A stretch of DNA of 64,000 bases from Mycolicibacterium rutilum (GCF_900108565.1 NZ_LT629971.1:4588001-4652000), one strand, 5' to 3'; shown: positions 9,033 to 17,799, counted from the first letter of the stretch. Notes: generated by a model from the letters alone, not told the origin. Made by a program: numbers and translations.

Positions 9033-9581
9033 ATGAGTAAGTGGTTGCTGCGCGGACTGGTGTTCGCGACCCTGATGGTGATCGTGCGATTGCTGCAGGG
9101 AGCGCTGATCAACGCGTGGGAAACCAAGGCGGGTCTGATCAGTGTCGTGCTGGTGGTGCTGTTCGCGGTCGCGGTGTTCGTCTGGGGCATCGTCGACGGA
9201 CGCAACGACGCCCGCGCCAACCCGGACCCGGACCGCCGCGGCGACCTCGCGATGACGTGGCTGCTGGCCGGCCTGTTCGCCGGGATCGTCAGCGGCGCGG
9301 TGGCCTGGTTCATCTCGATCTTCTACAAGAGCCTCTACGTCGAGGCGCTGATCAACGAGCTCACCACGTTCGCGGCGTTCACCGCGCTGGTGGTGTTCCT
9401 GATGTCGGTCGCCGGTGTGGCGATCGGCCGGTGGATGATCGACCGCAAGGCCGATCAGACCCCGCACCTGCATCACGCCGGTGACGACGACCGCGCCGAC
9501 ACCGACGTGTTCGCCGCGGTCAGCCATGGCGGCACCGAGGAGCCCCCGACCGAGCAAACGCCGCGCGAGGACCGCGCTTAG
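9033..9581 (+). CDS. B-4DMT family four-helix membrane protein
   Basis: A 182-residue integral membrane protein with four hydrophobic helices. They lie approximately at residues 5-26, 33-54, 74-95 and 108-130, separated by a short cytoplasmic loop rich in Asp/Arg (DGRNDARANPDPDRRGD). A hydrophilic acidic tail with HLHHAGDDDRAD follows. This matches the B-4DMT family placed between pepQ and the aro genes in mycobacteria. Transport activity is a family label and not shown here. An AAGGTGAGG ribosome site lies just ahead of the ATG. Confidence 0.85.
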   Translation: MSKWLLRGLVFATLMVIVRLLQGALINAWETKAGLISVVLVVLFAVAVFVWGIVDGRNDARANPDPDRRGDLAMTWLLAGLFAGIVSGAVAWFISIFYKSLYVEALINELTTFAAFTALVVFLMSVAGVAIGRWMIDRKADQTPHLHHAGDDDRADTDVFAAVSHGGTEEPPTEQTPREDRA

Positions 9582-9590
9582 GCGCTTGTC

Positions 9591-10499
9591 TCAGGGCCGG
9601 CCCGCCTGCACCTCGGCCAGGTCTGGCAGCCGCCAGTGCTTGCCCTGTTCGGCGTCGAACCCGCGCGGCCGGTACCGCAGCAGCCCCCCGCCGGGGTACG
9701 GCGTGTACTCGCCGAACCACACCACACCGTCGACGGCGTACAGGTCGACCCTGATGAAATCCCAGTCCGCTCCCAGCGTCGCGGCGATCTCGAGCATGGC
9801 GTCGAGCTCAGCGGGCCGCGCTTCGTCGGCGACCGGGCGGATCCGCCAGCGCACGGGTAGCCGGTTCCAGTCGGCGTCGAGAAAGGTCGCGGTCTGGGCA
9901 CCGAACCGGCCGCGGTTCACCTGCACCAGTTCGACGCGGCCGTCGAAGACGAAGAACTTGTAGTCGGCAGGCGGCTCGCCGTCGGGCGTGGGAATGCGCT
10001 CCTCGAGCAGCAGCAGCGGCCGGGCCGCACCGTAGCCCCACTCGCCCAACTCGAGCGGAGTGCGCTTCCACCAGTCTCGGGTCTCGTCCAGCAGCGCCTC
10101 GACGTCGGTGTCGGGTTCCGGGCCGAACAGCGCGTGTCCGCTGCTGTGGTTCGGTTTGAGCACCCACGGCGGCAGCGTCCGCAGATCGGGCGCGTCGCGC
10201 AGATCCGTGCCGTGCCAGTAGGTTTCCGGGATCCGCAGGTCGCTGCCCGGGTAGGCCGCGCGCGCCATCTCCTTCATCCGCATCTTGTCGCAGGCGGCGA
10301 CGATGCGGTCGCGTCGGTCGTAGAGAATTCGCCAGTTGACCTTCTCGTTGAAGGTGCGCGGTTCCTCGAAGTTACCCCATCGGTGGATCATGGTGAGGTG
10401 AAAGGCGTGCCGCACCAGGGGCACCGGCATCGCAGCGAGCATCCGCCGGTGCGCCGCAAGCAGTTTCGGAGGGGCGGGCCGGTTCGCCAGCAACGGCAT
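9591..10499 (-). CDS. TupA-like ATP-grasp family protein
   Basis: A 302-residue protein of the TupA-like ATP-grasp group. Typical blocks are TFNEKVNWRILYDRR and CDKMRMKEMARAA near the N-terminus, and WVLKPNHSSGHALFG as the ATP-binding loop. LLLEERIPTPDGEPPADYKFFVFDGRV follows, then the metal-binding WDFIRVDLYAVDGVVWFGEYTPYPGGG. ATP-grasp enzymes of this group form amide bonds, for example on teichuronopeptide or capsule glycans. The gene starts 2 bp after the formyltransferase stop, so the pair is co-translated. The pairing suggests that the ATP-grasp protein modifies the same product as the formyltransferase (inference). Confidence 0.8.
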   Translation of the reverse strand: MPLLANRPAPPKLLAAHRRMLAAMPVPLVRHAFHLTMIHRWGNFEEPRTFNEKVNWRILYDRRDRIVAACDKMRMKEMARAAYPGSDLRIPETYWHGTDLRDAPDLRTLPPWVLKPNHSSGHALFGPEPDTDVEALLDETRDWWKRTPLELGEWGYGAARPLLLLEERIPTPDGEPPADYKFFVFDGRVELVQVNRGRFGAQTATFLDADWNRLPVRWRIRPVADEARPAELDAMLEIAATLGADWDFIRVDLYAVDGVVWFGEYTPYPGGGLLRYRPRGFDAEQGKHWRLPDLAEVQAGRP

Positions 10500-10501
10500 G
10501 G

Positions 10502-11440
10502 CTACGCCTGGTTCGTCAGGTAGCCGCCACGCAGGAAGAATTCGTCGCCCGCGTGTTCCGCCCCGTCGGCCGTGCGGACGCCGGTGATCACCAGCCCGTG
10601 GTTGCCGCCCCGCACGGCGTCCGGCCCGCACACCGCGACACCGCCGCCCTCCTGGACGATCACCCGTCCCGGCGTCCCGCCGTACCGGGCCTCCGAGATC
10701 CGGGCCTCGACGATCTCGATCCGCTCGCCGCGGTAGTGGGTGAACGCGCGGGGATACGGGTCCGACAGGGCACGCACGAACCTCTCGAGATCCTCGGCGG
10801 CCCAGTGCCAGTCGATGAGGCTGTCGCGCTCGGAGCGCTTGTGGAAGTACGTGCGCTCCGCCTTGTTCTGCGGACGCCACACGGCCGTGCCGGATTCCAG
10901 GGCCGTCAGCGCCTCGTCGAGCGCGCCGGGGATCAATTCCATTCCGCGCAGCACCAATTCGGTGCCCGTCGCAGTCGGCCCGATCGGCAGCGAATGCTGC
11001 ACCAGGATGTCGCCGGTGTCCAACCCCTCGTCCATCCGGTGAATGGTCAATCCGAACTCGTTCTCGCCGCTGATCAGCGCCCACAACACCGGGGAGAATC
11101 CGGTGAATTTGGGCAGCAGGGAATCGTGCATGTTCAGCGTTCCGTGCGGCGGGAGTTGGTAGAGCTCGGGCGGCATCCAGGTGTACCAGCTGTTGACGAC
11201 GATGACGTCGGGTTCGGCCCGCTTCACCAGGTCGATGGTGTCGTTGTCGATGCGCTCGGTGAGGTGCACCGGGATGTCGCGGTCGCGGGCGAAGTCCTCG
11301 ACCGACTCGGACCAGATCGCCTTGTAGGCCTGCTCGCTGGCCGGATGCGTGACGGCGAGGGCGACGTCGTGGTTGAGATCGAGCAGCGCTTGAAGGGTTC
11401 GGACCCCCCAGGTCTGAAAACCGAACGCGACGATGCGCAT
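10502..11440 (-). CDS. N10-formyltetrahydrofolate-dependent formyltransferase, exochelin FxbA-like
   Basis: A 312-residue member of the methionyl-tRNA/sugar formyltransferase family. The catalytic formyl-THF motif is visible as LNMHDSLLPKFTGFSP (Asn-His-Ser core), followed by HRMDEGLDTGDIL, with a C-terminal OB-like domain. True fmt genes are normally found beside def, so this is more likely a small-molecule formyltransferase. In Mycolicibacterium smegmatis the related FxbA formylates the siderophore exochelin. An IdeR-like box 85 bp upstream supports an iron-uptake role. The specific FxbA assignment rests on these two points and is not certain. Confidence 0.72.
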   Translation of the reverse strand: MRIVAFGFQTWGVRTLQALLDLNHDVALAVTHPASEQAYKAIWSESVEDFARDRDIPVHLTERIDNDTIDLVKRAEPDVIVVNSWYTWMPPELYQLPPHGTLNMHDSLLPKFTGFSPVLWALISGENEFGLTIHRMDEGLDTGDILVQHSLPIGPTATGTELVLRGMELIPGALDEALTALESGTAVWRPQNKAERTYFHKRSERDSLIDWHWAAEDLERFVRALSDPYPRAFTHYRGERIEIVEARISEARYGGTPGRVIVQEGGGVAVCGPDAVRGGNHGLVITGVRTADGAEHAGDEFFLRGGYLTNQA

Positions 11441-11781
11441 CTACACCAACCTTTACTGGAATCGCCATGTGTGGAACGGCGGCGGAGCCGCCTCCCGACG
11501 GCCAAGACAGTAGAGCAGATTACGTAAGGCTTAGCTAACTTGCCTGTGCAAAGTCAAGATCGGTTTTTGGCAGGATCGCCGGCCTGTTTTTGCTACAAAT
11601 GCCGTTTTTAGTAAATCAGCCATTACTGAGCGCGCAGTAAAGCGATAAAGCTAGTTAGCCCAGAATTCCGGGGCCCACCAGAAATTTATTGACGCGACGC
11701 ATGCGTGTCGAACTCATCGGGCGCCGAGATGCCGCCTCGCTCCGCCGGAGCGGCTCTGCGCCGCCGACATGGTGGACCGTG
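11441..11781. other. Long regulatory intergenic region upstream of the formyltransferase
   Basis: This 341-bp gap separates the stop of aroQ from the start of the formyltransferase. It is distinctly more AT-rich than its surroundings between about 11540 and 11690. It holds the IdeR-like box at 11525-11543. I see no convincing reading frame and no tRNA-like fold. It presumably carries the formyltransferase promoter and the terminator of the aro operon. Confidence 0.5.
11525..11543 (-). promoter_or_regulatory. IdeR/DtxR-like iron box
   Basis: The 19-bp sequence TAAGGCTTAGCTAACTTGC fits about 13 of 19 positions of the mycobacterial IdeR consensus TWAGGTWAGSCTWACCTWA. The GGC..AGCTAAC core is intact. 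It lies about 85 bp upstream of the formyltransferase start, where a repressor would block transcription when iron is plentiful. Inference from sequence similarity only. Confidence 0.5.
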
Positions 11782-12234
11782 CTAGCCGGCCGCGCTGTCC
11801 TCTGCGGTCGTTGCCAGATACCGCAGAGCAAGGACGTAACCGTGCACGCCGAGACCCACGATCACGCCGGTGGCGACCGCACTCAGATACGAGTGGTGCC
11901 GGAACTCCTCACGCTGGTGCACGTTGGAGATATGCACCTCGATCAGCGGCGCCCGCAGCTCGGCGCAGGCGTCGCGCAGCGCGACCGACGTGTGCGTCAA
12001 CGCCCCGGCGTTGAGGATCACCGGGTCCCCCGCATCGGCGGCGGCGTGAATCCAGCCCAGCAGGTCGGCTTCGCTGTCACTCTGTCGCACAACGGCTTTC
12101 ATTCCGAGCTCGTCGGCTTCGCGCTCGATCAGCGCCACCAGCTCGTCGTGGGTGGTGCTGCCGTAGACGTCGGGTTCGCGCCGTCCGAGCCTGCCCAGGT
12201 TCGGGCCGTTGAGCACCAGCACTGTTCGGGTCAC
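11782..12234 (-). CDS. aroQ: Type II 3-dehydroquinate dehydratase
   Basis: A 150-residue enzyme converting 3-dehydroquinate to 3-dehydroshikimate, step 3 of the shikimate pathway. The catalytic loop VLVLNGPNLGRLGRREPDVYG contains the conserved Arg and Tyr. LNAGALTHTSVALRDA and EVHISNVHQREEFRHHSYLS carry the active-site Asn and His. The gene starts at GTG 12234, overlapping the aroB stop as GTGA, so translation is coupled. The same gene is called aroD in M. tuberculosis. It is the last gene of the aro operon. Confidence 0.97.
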   Translation of the reverse strand: MTRTVLVLNGPNLGRLGRREPDVYGSTTHDELVALIEREADELGMKAVVRQSDSEADLLGWIHAAADAGDPVILNAGALTHTSVALRDACAELRAPLIEVHISNVHQREEFRHHSYLSAVATGVIVGLGVHGYVLALRYLATTAEDSAAG

Positions 12235-13316
12235 GACGCCACCGCTCCTATTTCTCCGTAGGCCGCCGCCAGCAGCGACGGGTCGGGGCCCTCCAGCCGG
12301 CCCGGCTTGCCGAGACCGTCGAGCACGACGAACCGCAACACGCCCGCACGGGTTTTCTTGTCCCCCGCCATGTTCTCGAGCAGCTCGGGGAACGCCTCGG
12401 GGTCGTAGCTGACGGGCAGACCCAGCGCGGTGAGGACGGCGCGATGCCGGTCGGCGGTCTGGTCGTCGAGACGTCCGGCCAGCCGGCCCAGCTCCGCGGC
12501 GAACACCAGCCCCACCGACACCGCCGCCCCGTGGCGCCATTGATAGCGCTCACGGCGTTCGATGGCGTGCGCCAACGTGTGCCCGTAGTTGAGGATCTCG
12601 CGCAGCTGCGACTCCTTCTCGTCGGCGGCGACCACCTCGGCCTTGACCGCGATCGCCCGGCGGATCAACTCGGGCAGCACATCGCCGGTCGGTGACACGG
12701 CGGCCTCGGGGTCGGCCTCGATGAGGTCGAGGATCGTCGGATCGGCGATGAAGCCGGCCTTGACGATCTCGGCCATCCCGGCCACGAGCTCGTTGTGCGG
12801 CAGGGTTTCCAGCGTGGCGAGATCGACGAGCACGGCGGCGGGTTGGTGGAACGCACCGACGAGGTTCTTGCCGGCGTCGGTGTTGATGCCGGTCTTGCCG
12901 CCGACCGCGGCGTCGACCATCCCGAGCAGCGTGGTGGGCACGTGCACGATGTCGATCCCGCGCAGCCAGGTCGCCGCCGCGAAACCCGCGACGTCGGTGG
13001 CCGCTCCCCCGCCCAGGCTGACGATCGCGTCCTTGCGGCCGACGCCGATGCGGCCCAGCACCTCCCAGATGAAGCCGACGACGGGCAGGTCCTTGCCCTT
13101 TTCGGCGTCCGGGATCTCGATGCGGTGCGCGTCGATCCCCTTGTCCGACAACATTGCTCGGATGGCCTCGGCGGTCTGTGCCAGTGTCGGCTGATGCAGG
13201 ATCGCGACCTTGTGCCTGCCCTCGAGCACCCGCTCGAGCTCGCCGAGCAGGCCGGTGCCGATGATCACCGGATAGGGCCGATCGACCAGGACGTTGACGG
13301 TTACCGGTTCAGTCAC
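12231..13316 (-). CDS. aroB: 3-dehydroquinate synthase
   Basis: A 361-residue NAD- and metal-dependent enzyme making 3-dehydroquinate from DAHP. Landmarks are the NAD-binding VSLGGGAATDVAGFAAATWLRG and PTTLLGMVDAAVGGKTGIN, metal-ligand regions around EIVKAGFIAD, and NYGHTLAHAIER. The homology supports GTG 13316 as the start; it overlaps the aroK stop by 8 bp. Length is standard. It is the third gene of aroC-aroK-aroB-aroQ. Confidence 0.97.
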   Translation of the reverse strand: MTEPVTVNVLVDRPYPVIIGTGLLGELERVLEGRHKVAILHQPTLAQTAEAIRAMLSDKGIDAHRIEIPDAEKGKDLPVVGFIWEVLGRIGVGRKDAIVSLGGGAATDVAGFAAATWLRGIDIVHVPTTLLGMVDAAVGGKTGINTDAGKNLVGAFHQPAAVLVDLATLETLPHNELVAGMAEIVKAGFIADPTILDLIEADPEAAVSPTGDVLPELIRRAIAVKAEVVAADEKESQLREILNYGHTLAHAIERRERYQWRHGAAVSVGLVFAAELGRLAGRLDDQTADRHRAVLTALGLPVSYDPEAFPELLENMAGDKKTRAGVLRFVVLDGLGKPGRLEGPDPSLLAAAYGEIGAVAS

Positions 13317-13953
13317 GGTTGGCCTTTGCGTTGCGTGCGGCGACCACCGCCGGTGACGGCGGGGCCTCGGTACTGGGTTCGGCGGCCAGTGAGGACGGTC
13401 CTCGCCGCCAGGGCGGGCGGCGACGCCGCCGCGCGTTCGCGGTGTCCTCGTTCTCCAGCCGGGCCACGATGTGGCGCACGACGGCACCCGGGTTGCGCCG
13501 GTTGGTGTTGACGCGGATGGTGGCCACCTTTCGGTACAACGGAACCCGTTGCGCCATCAGCTCTTTGAACTTCTCACTGCGGTCACCGCCGGCGAGCAGG
13601 GGCCGTACCGTGCTGCCGCCGGTCCGGCGCACGCCCTCTGCGGCGCTGATCTCCAGATAGATGACGGTGTGCCCGGCCAGGGCCTCGCAGACACCCGGCG
13701 TGGTCACCGCGCCGCCGCCCAGCGACAGGATGCCGTCGTGGGTCTGCAACGCGGACTTGATCACGTCCTCCTCGATCCGGCGGAACTCCTGCTCGCCGTC
13801 GGCGGCGAAGATGTCGGCGATGGTGCGCCCGGTCGTCTCCTCGATGGCGGCGTCGGTGTCGAGCAGGGGAAGGCCGAGCACCTTGGCCAGCCTGCGCCCG
13901 ATCGTCGACTTGCCCGACCCCGGCAACCCGACCAGCACGGCCCGCGGCGCCAT
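13309..13953 (-). CDS. aroK: Shikimate kinase with an extended basic C-terminus
   Basis: Shikimate kinase phosphorylates the 3-hydroxyl of shikimate. The first 170 residues are canonical: P-loop GLPGSGKST, the shikimate-binding DTDAAIEETTGRTIADIF with REFRRIEE, and LSLGGGAVT. After RLENEDTANA there are about 45 extra residues, Arg- then Pro/Ala-rich, which the 176-residue M. tuberculosis enzyme lacks. The tail looks disordered and positively charged. It overlaps aroC by one base and aroB by 8 bp, which indicates tight translational coupling. Confidence 0.95.
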   Translation of the reverse strand: MAPRAVLVGLPGSGKSTIGRRLAKVLGLPLLDTDAAIEETTGRTIADIFAADGEQEFRRIEEDVIKSALQTHDGILSLGGGAVTTPGVCEALAGHTVIYLEISAAEGVRRTGGSTVRPLLAGGDRSEKFKELMAQRVPLYRKVATIRVNTNRRNPGAVVRHIVARLENEDTANARRRRRPPWRRGPSSLAAEPSTEAPPSPAVVAARNAKANRD

Positions 13954-15173
13954 CAGCCCGAGGCCTGCACCGGTTGTGAGGAACGCTGCCGCTCGGCGAC
14001 TGTCCGCAGGTAGTTGTCGACGTTGGCCCGCGTCTCCGCCAGCGAGTCACCGCCGAACTTGTCCAGGACCGCGCGCGCCAGCACCAGCGCCACCATGGTT
14101 TCGACCACCACACCGGCGGCGGGCACGGCGCACACGTCGGAGCGCTGATGGATCGCGACCGCCTCCTCGCCGGTGGCCATGTCGACGGTGGCCAGCGCGC
14201 GAGGCACCGTCGAGATCGGCTTCATCGCGGCGCGGACGCGCAGCGGTTGGCCGTTGGTCATACCGCCTTCGAGGCCGCCGGCCCGGTTCGTCGACCGCAC
14301 CACGCCGTCGGGGCCCGGGTACATCTCGTCGTGCGCGACGCTGCCGCGCCGGCGTGCGGTTTCGAAACCGTCGCCGATCTCGACGCCCTTGATCGCCTGG
14401 ATGCCCATCACCGCGGCGGCCAACTGGCTGTCGAGTCGGTTGTCACCGCTGGTGAACGAGCCGAGCCCGATGGGCAGCCCGTTGGCGACCACCTCGACCA
14501 CACCGCCGAGGGTGTCGCCGTCCTTCTTGGCGGCCTCGATCTCGTCGATCATCGACTTCTCGGCGGCCTCGTCGAAGGCGCGCACCGGGCTGGCGTCGAT
14601 CGCGGCGAGGTCACCGGCCTGCGGCGGCGGACCGTCATACGGGGCGGAGGCACCGATGGAGATGACGTGCGAGAGGACCTCGACGCCGAGCGCCTCTTTG
14701 AGGAATGCGCGCGCGACGGTGCCTGCGGCGACGCGGGCGGCGGTCTCGCGGGCGCTGGCGCGTTCGAGCACCGGCCGGGCGTCGTCGAATCCGTACTTGA
14801 GCATGCCCGCGTAGTCCGCGTGGCCGGGCCGGGGCCGGGTCAACGGGGCGTTGCGGGCGCTTTCGGCCAGCTCAGCGGCGTCGACGGGGTCGGGCGCCAT
14901 CACCGTCTCCCACTTGGGCCACTCGGTGTTGCCGATCTCGATCGCGATCGGCCCGCCCAGCGTGACACCGTGACGGACGCCGGCCAGCATCGTGACCAGG
15001 TCCTGTTCGAATTTCATCCGGGCGCCGCGGCCGTACCCCAGACGGCGCCGGGCCAGCTGCGCGGCGATGTCGTCGGAGGTGACGTGGACCCCCGCAACCA
15101 TGCCTTCGACCACGGCCACCAGGGCGCGGCCGTGAGATTCACCAGCAGTGGTCCAACGCAACACGCGTCCCAT
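13953..15173 (-). CDS. aroC: Chorismate synthase
   Basis: A 406-residue FMN-dependent enzyme converting EPSP to chorismate. Signatures are RWTTAGESHGRALVAVVEG at the N-terminus, RRRLGYGRGARMKFEQD in the middle, and RPGHADYAGMLKYGFDDARPVLERASARETAARVA. The C-terminal GGLEGGMTNGQPLRVRAAMKP is the flavin/substrate site. It is the promoter-proximal gene of the aro operon. Its upstream side is where the conserved mycobacterial order breaks and the accessory and ESX genes begin. Confidence 0.98.
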   Translation of the reverse strand: MGRVLRWTTAGESHGRALVAVVEGMVAGVHVTSDDIAAQLARRRLGYGRGARMKFEQDLVTMLAGVRHGVTLGGPIAIEIGNTEWPKWETVMAPDPVDAAELAESARNAPLTRPRPGHADYAGMLKYGFDDARPVLERASARETAARVAAGTVARAFLKEALGVEVLSHVISIGASAPYDGPPPQAGDLAAIDASPVRAFDEAAEKSMIDEIEAAKKDGDTLGGVVEVVANGLPIGLGSFTSGDNRLDSQLAAAVMGIQAIKGVEIGDGFETARRRGSVAHDEMYPGPDGVVRSTNRAGGLEGGMTNGQPLRVRAAMKPISTVPRALATVDMATGEEAVAIHQRSDVCAVPAAGVVVETMVALVLARAVLDKFGGDSLAETRANVDNYLRTVAERQRSSQPVQASG

Positions 15174-15201
15174 CTTCCCACGTCGCGGTTGTGGCTCCGA
15201 A

Positions 15202-15825
15202 TCAGCCGATCACCAGGCCGTCGAGGATGCGGCGGAGCTCGGCGACGGCCTGCCGCTGCGCCGCAGGCTGGTCGTCGGCGCGGGCGACGACCATCGCGGT
15301 CTCGCACAGCGCTCCGAACAGGAAATGGGCCAGCGGTCCCGCCGGACGCTTGGCGATGCGGCCCGCGCCGACCGCCCTGGCGATGCCCGTCTCCATCATC
15401 TCGAGCAGCGGCGCCTCCAGCCGGCGCATCCGCTCCCAGCCCAGCGCGGTGAAGGCGTCGAGCAGCACGATGCGCTGGGTGCCGGCGTCGAGGCACAAGT
15501 CGAGGAAGGCCTGGCAGGCGGTGTGGAACCCGGCCCAGGGATCGCGCTTGCTGCGGTACGCGGCCAGCAGCGGCGCCGCCATATCGTCGATCTCGCGGGT
15601 GAACACCGCCTCGAAGAGCTGCGGCTTGCCCTTGAAGTGGTGGTAGACAGCGCCTTTCGTCACCTCTGCGCGCGCCGCAACCGCCTCCAGCGATGTTGCC
15701 TCATAACCGTTCTCGGCGAACAGGTCCCGAGCGGCCCGCACCAGCGCCGCCACGGTCGCCTCCGTGCGCTCGGCCTGTGTGCGCCGGGCGGCCCGCGGGC
15801 GGCTCGCTGCTGCGTGCGTCGACAT
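15202..15825 (-). CDS. TetR/AcrR-family transcriptional repressor
   Basis: About 207 residues. The N-terminal helix-turn-helix is clear: ATVAALVRAARDLFAENGYEA, then TSLEAVAARAEVTKGAVYHHF, followed by a ligand-binding helical domain of usual length. I prefer ATG 15825; a TTG 15 bp further up would overlap the preceding hydrolase. A GTATGCAA half-site overlaps the start region. The same half-site occurs three times in front of the SnoaL gene at 18.2 kb, so the repressor may control itself and that operon. Directly downstream of the alpha/beta hydrolase on the same strand. Confidence 0.88.
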   Translation of the reverse strand: MSTHAAASRPRAARRTQAERTEATVAALVRAARDLFAENGYEATSLEAVAARAEVTKGAVYHHFKGKPQLFEAVFTREIDDMAAPLLAAYRSKRDPWAGFHTACQAFLDLCLDAGTQRIVLLDAFTALGWERMRRLEAPLLEMMETGIARAVGAGRIAKRPAGPLAHFLFGALCETAMVVARADDQPAAQRQAVAELRRILDGLVIG

Positions 15826-15840
15826 TCCCTCAGTATGCAA
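15821..15840. promoter_or_regulatory. Candidate TetR operator at its own start
   Basis: GTATGCAA at 15833-15840 repeats the half-site found upstream of the SnoaL gene. The left arm (GACATTC, 15821-15827) is a poor match, about 4 of 7. The site overlaps the end of the hydrolase and the start of tetR, so it may act as an autoregulatory site only if transcription starts inside the hydrolase gene. Confidence 0.3.
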
Positions 15841-16471
15841 GGAGTTGGGCCAACTCCCGGGGACGGCTGAGCGCCACGCAATGTCCGGCGCTGATCTCCT
15901 CCGGAACGATCCGCAGTCGTTCGGCGACCACCTCCCGCAGGAAAGCGGGCGGAAAGAAGCGGTCCTCGGTGCAGAGCACGAACCGCGTGGACACCTCGGG
16001 CCAGTCCGCGAGGGGCCACGGCTCCCGCTGTGACGTCTCCGAGGGGTGCGCGCGCTCCCTGCTCATCGCCTCGTCGGCCAACGCCCGGGGTACGTCGTGG
16101 TAGAAGGACACGTACGGGTCGTCGTCGCCCTGCGCCGCTTCGGCGTAGCCGGTGTTCTCCCACCAGTCGCCGGGAGGTTCGCCCGGACGAGGGACCATGC
16201 CCGCGACCAGGATGAGCGCATCGGCTCCGAGGCGGTCGGCGACCAGCGGTGCGGTGAACGCGCCGAATGACTGCCCGACGACGACGAGGCCGCTGCGGTC
16301 ACCGATTTGTTCCGCCACCGCGTCCGCGTAGTCGTGCAGGGTCAACGACTCGTCATCGGCGGGAAGGTCGGGTGCGACGACGTCGTGGCCGCGTCTGACC
16401 AACTCGGCGCCCACCAGGTACCAGTACCAACCTCCGTCGCCGGCACCGTGGATCAAAGGGAACGTACTCAT
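15830..16471 (-). CDS. Alpha/beta hydrolase (methylesterase / hydroxynitrile-lyase-like)
   Basis: A 213-residue alpha/beta hydrolase. The N-terminal oxyanion region is LIHGAGDGGWYWYLVGAEL, and the nucleophile elbow GQSFG lies in LVVVGQSFGAFTAPL. The C-terminal acid is in FVLCTEDRFFPP and the catalytic His is in SAGHCVALSRP. The short form with a small cap resembles salicylate or pheophorbide methylesterases. Starts at ATG 16471, divergent from the next hydrolase across about 18 bp, and is followed closely by tetR. Confidence 0.87.
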   Translation of the reverse strand: MSTFPLIHGAGDGGWYWYLVGAELVRRGHDVVAPDLPADDESLTLHDYADAVAEQIGDRSGLVVVGQSFGAFTAPLVADRLGADALILVAGMVPRPGEPPGDWWENTGYAEAAQGDDDPYVSFYHDVPRALADEAMSRERAHPSETSQREPWPLADWPEVSTRFVLCTEDRFFPPAFLREVVAERLRIVPEEISAGHCVALSRPRELAQLLAY

Positions 16472-16489
16472 GGTCCTCCCACAGGATTC

Positions 16490-17329
16490 ATGACCTCACA
16501 GGTAATGGACGCGCGAATCCGGTTCCATCACAATCATTCTGTGACGTACGACCTGCAGAAGCCACCGATTCTGTTTCTGCACTCGGTGTTCGGCCGACCG
16601 GCGCTGTGCGAACCGTGGCTCGAGTTCTTCCGGGCGGCGGGATTCGAGTGTCACGCCCCCTCGCTGCCGGGCCGCGACCCGACGGACCGCGCGGTGCTTT
16701 CCGCCAGCGGTGTGGCCGAGTTCGTCGAGACGGCCCTCGAGGCCTACGACAGCCTGCGCGCACCCGCTGTCGTGGTCGGCCACAGCATCGGTGGGCTGCT
16801 CGGACAGAAGTTGGCCGCGCAGAGGGACGTTCGCGCTCTCGTGCTGCTCGCGTCGGTACCTCCCGGCGTGCTCTGGCCTCAGCTGCGGTCGCTGCCACAC
16901 CTGTTTCCCGTGCTGCCCGCGGTGCTCGCGGGACGGCCGTTCCTGCCGAGTGCGCGCACCATGCGGGCCGTGCCGTTGAGCACGCTCCCGGGTGTCGAGC
17001 AGGATCGTCTGATCCCACAGCTGGTCCCCGACTCGGGCAAGGTGTTCCGCGCGTTGACGTTCGGCACGCGCTCGGTACGCATGGATGCCCGTGCCGTCAC
17101 CTGCCCGGTGTTGTGCGTCAGCGGCGGTGAGGACCGCAATGTCGCGCCGTGGATCTCCCGCCGCATCGCCGACCGTTACCGCGCCGAGCATCAGGTCCAT
17201 CCGGACATGCCGCACTGGATCGTCGCCGAGTCGGGCGTGCAGGAGGTCGCCCCTCCTGTGCTCCGGTGGCTGCAGCACACTCTGAGCGACGACCGTCGAG
17301 CGGCGCCTGAGGATCACAGCACCCGATAG
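16490..17329 (+). CDS. Alpha/beta hydrolase
   Basis: About 279 residues. The fold is recognisable from LFLHSVFGRPALCEPW (oxyanion hole), the nucleophile elbow GHSIGG in AVVVGHSIGGLLGQKLAA, the acid region VLCVSGGEDRNVAPW and the terminal His in MPHWIVAES. The start is uncertain: ATG 16490 and ATG 16505 are in frame, and GTG 16541 is nearest to the conserved core. It is divergent from the 16471 hydrolase. Its last 16 bp overlap the convergent DUF3237 gene. Substrate unknown. Confidence 0.85.
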   Translation: MTSQVMDARIRFHHNHSVTYDLQKPPILFLHSVFGRPALCEPWLEFFRAAGFECHAPSLPGRDPTDRAVLSASGVAEFVETALEAYDSLRAPAVVVGHSIGGLLGQKLAAQRDVRALVLLASVPPGVLWPQLRSLPHLFPVLPAVLAGRPFLPSARTMRAVPLSTLPGVEQDRLIPQLVPDSGKVFRALTFGTRSVRMDARAVTCPVLCVSGGEDRNVAPWISRRIADRYRAEHQVHPDMPHWIVAESGVQEVAPPVLRWLQHTLSDDRRAAPEDHSTR

Positions 17330-17799
17330 ACCCGGTAGTCGACCCGATTGGGCGAGAGCACGTTGAAGCCCACCGCCACAATCTCGCTGAGCCAGGAGTA
17401 GCCCGGGTCGGAGGTGGCGAATCTCGGCGTGGTCCGCACATAGGTCTCGTCGAACGGCAGTGCGTGCCCGGCCGAGAGCCGCTGCAGCCCGTCTGCGGGG
17501 ACCTTGATGATTCCGGCGCTCTCGAAGTGGATGAGCACCCCGTCGTGCGTGCGCAGGGTCGCTCGCACGTCGACCCGCCCGGTGCCGTCGGCGCCGACGA
17601 GCAGCCAGTCACCGCCGCCGGGAACCACTTCACCTCGCAACCTCGGCCCGTCGATGGTGCCGCCGGTGGCGACGAACGTCAACCGGGTGCCCATCGGGGT
17701 CGAGATCGGTTGCACTGGAGCCAGATTCACGCGCATATCGAAGAGGTGCTCGACGGGCAGGGCGTCGACCAGCGGCAGCTCGTCGACCGCCGACGTCAC
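17314..17799 (-). CDS. DUF3237 beta-barrel protein
   Basis: A 161-residue protein with the DUF3237 pattern. MRVNLAPVQPISTPMGTRL and TGGTIDGPRLRGEVVPGGGDW at the front are followed by GRVDVRATLRTHDGVLIHFESAGI and FDETYVRTTPRFATSDPGYSWLS. The family forms a small beta barrel; its biochemical role is unknown. It starts at GTG 17799, which overlaps the SnoaL stop as GTGA, so the two are translationally coupled. The pair probably handles the same small molecule. Confidence 0.85.
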   Translation of the reverse strand: MTSAVDELPLVDALPVEHLFDMRVNLAPVQPISTPMGTRLTFVATGGTIDGPRLRGEVVPGGGDWLLVGADGTGRVDVRATLRTHDGVLIHFESAGIIKVPADGLQRLSAGHALPFDETYVRTTPRFATSDPGYSWLSEIVAVGFNVLSPNRVDYRVYRVL

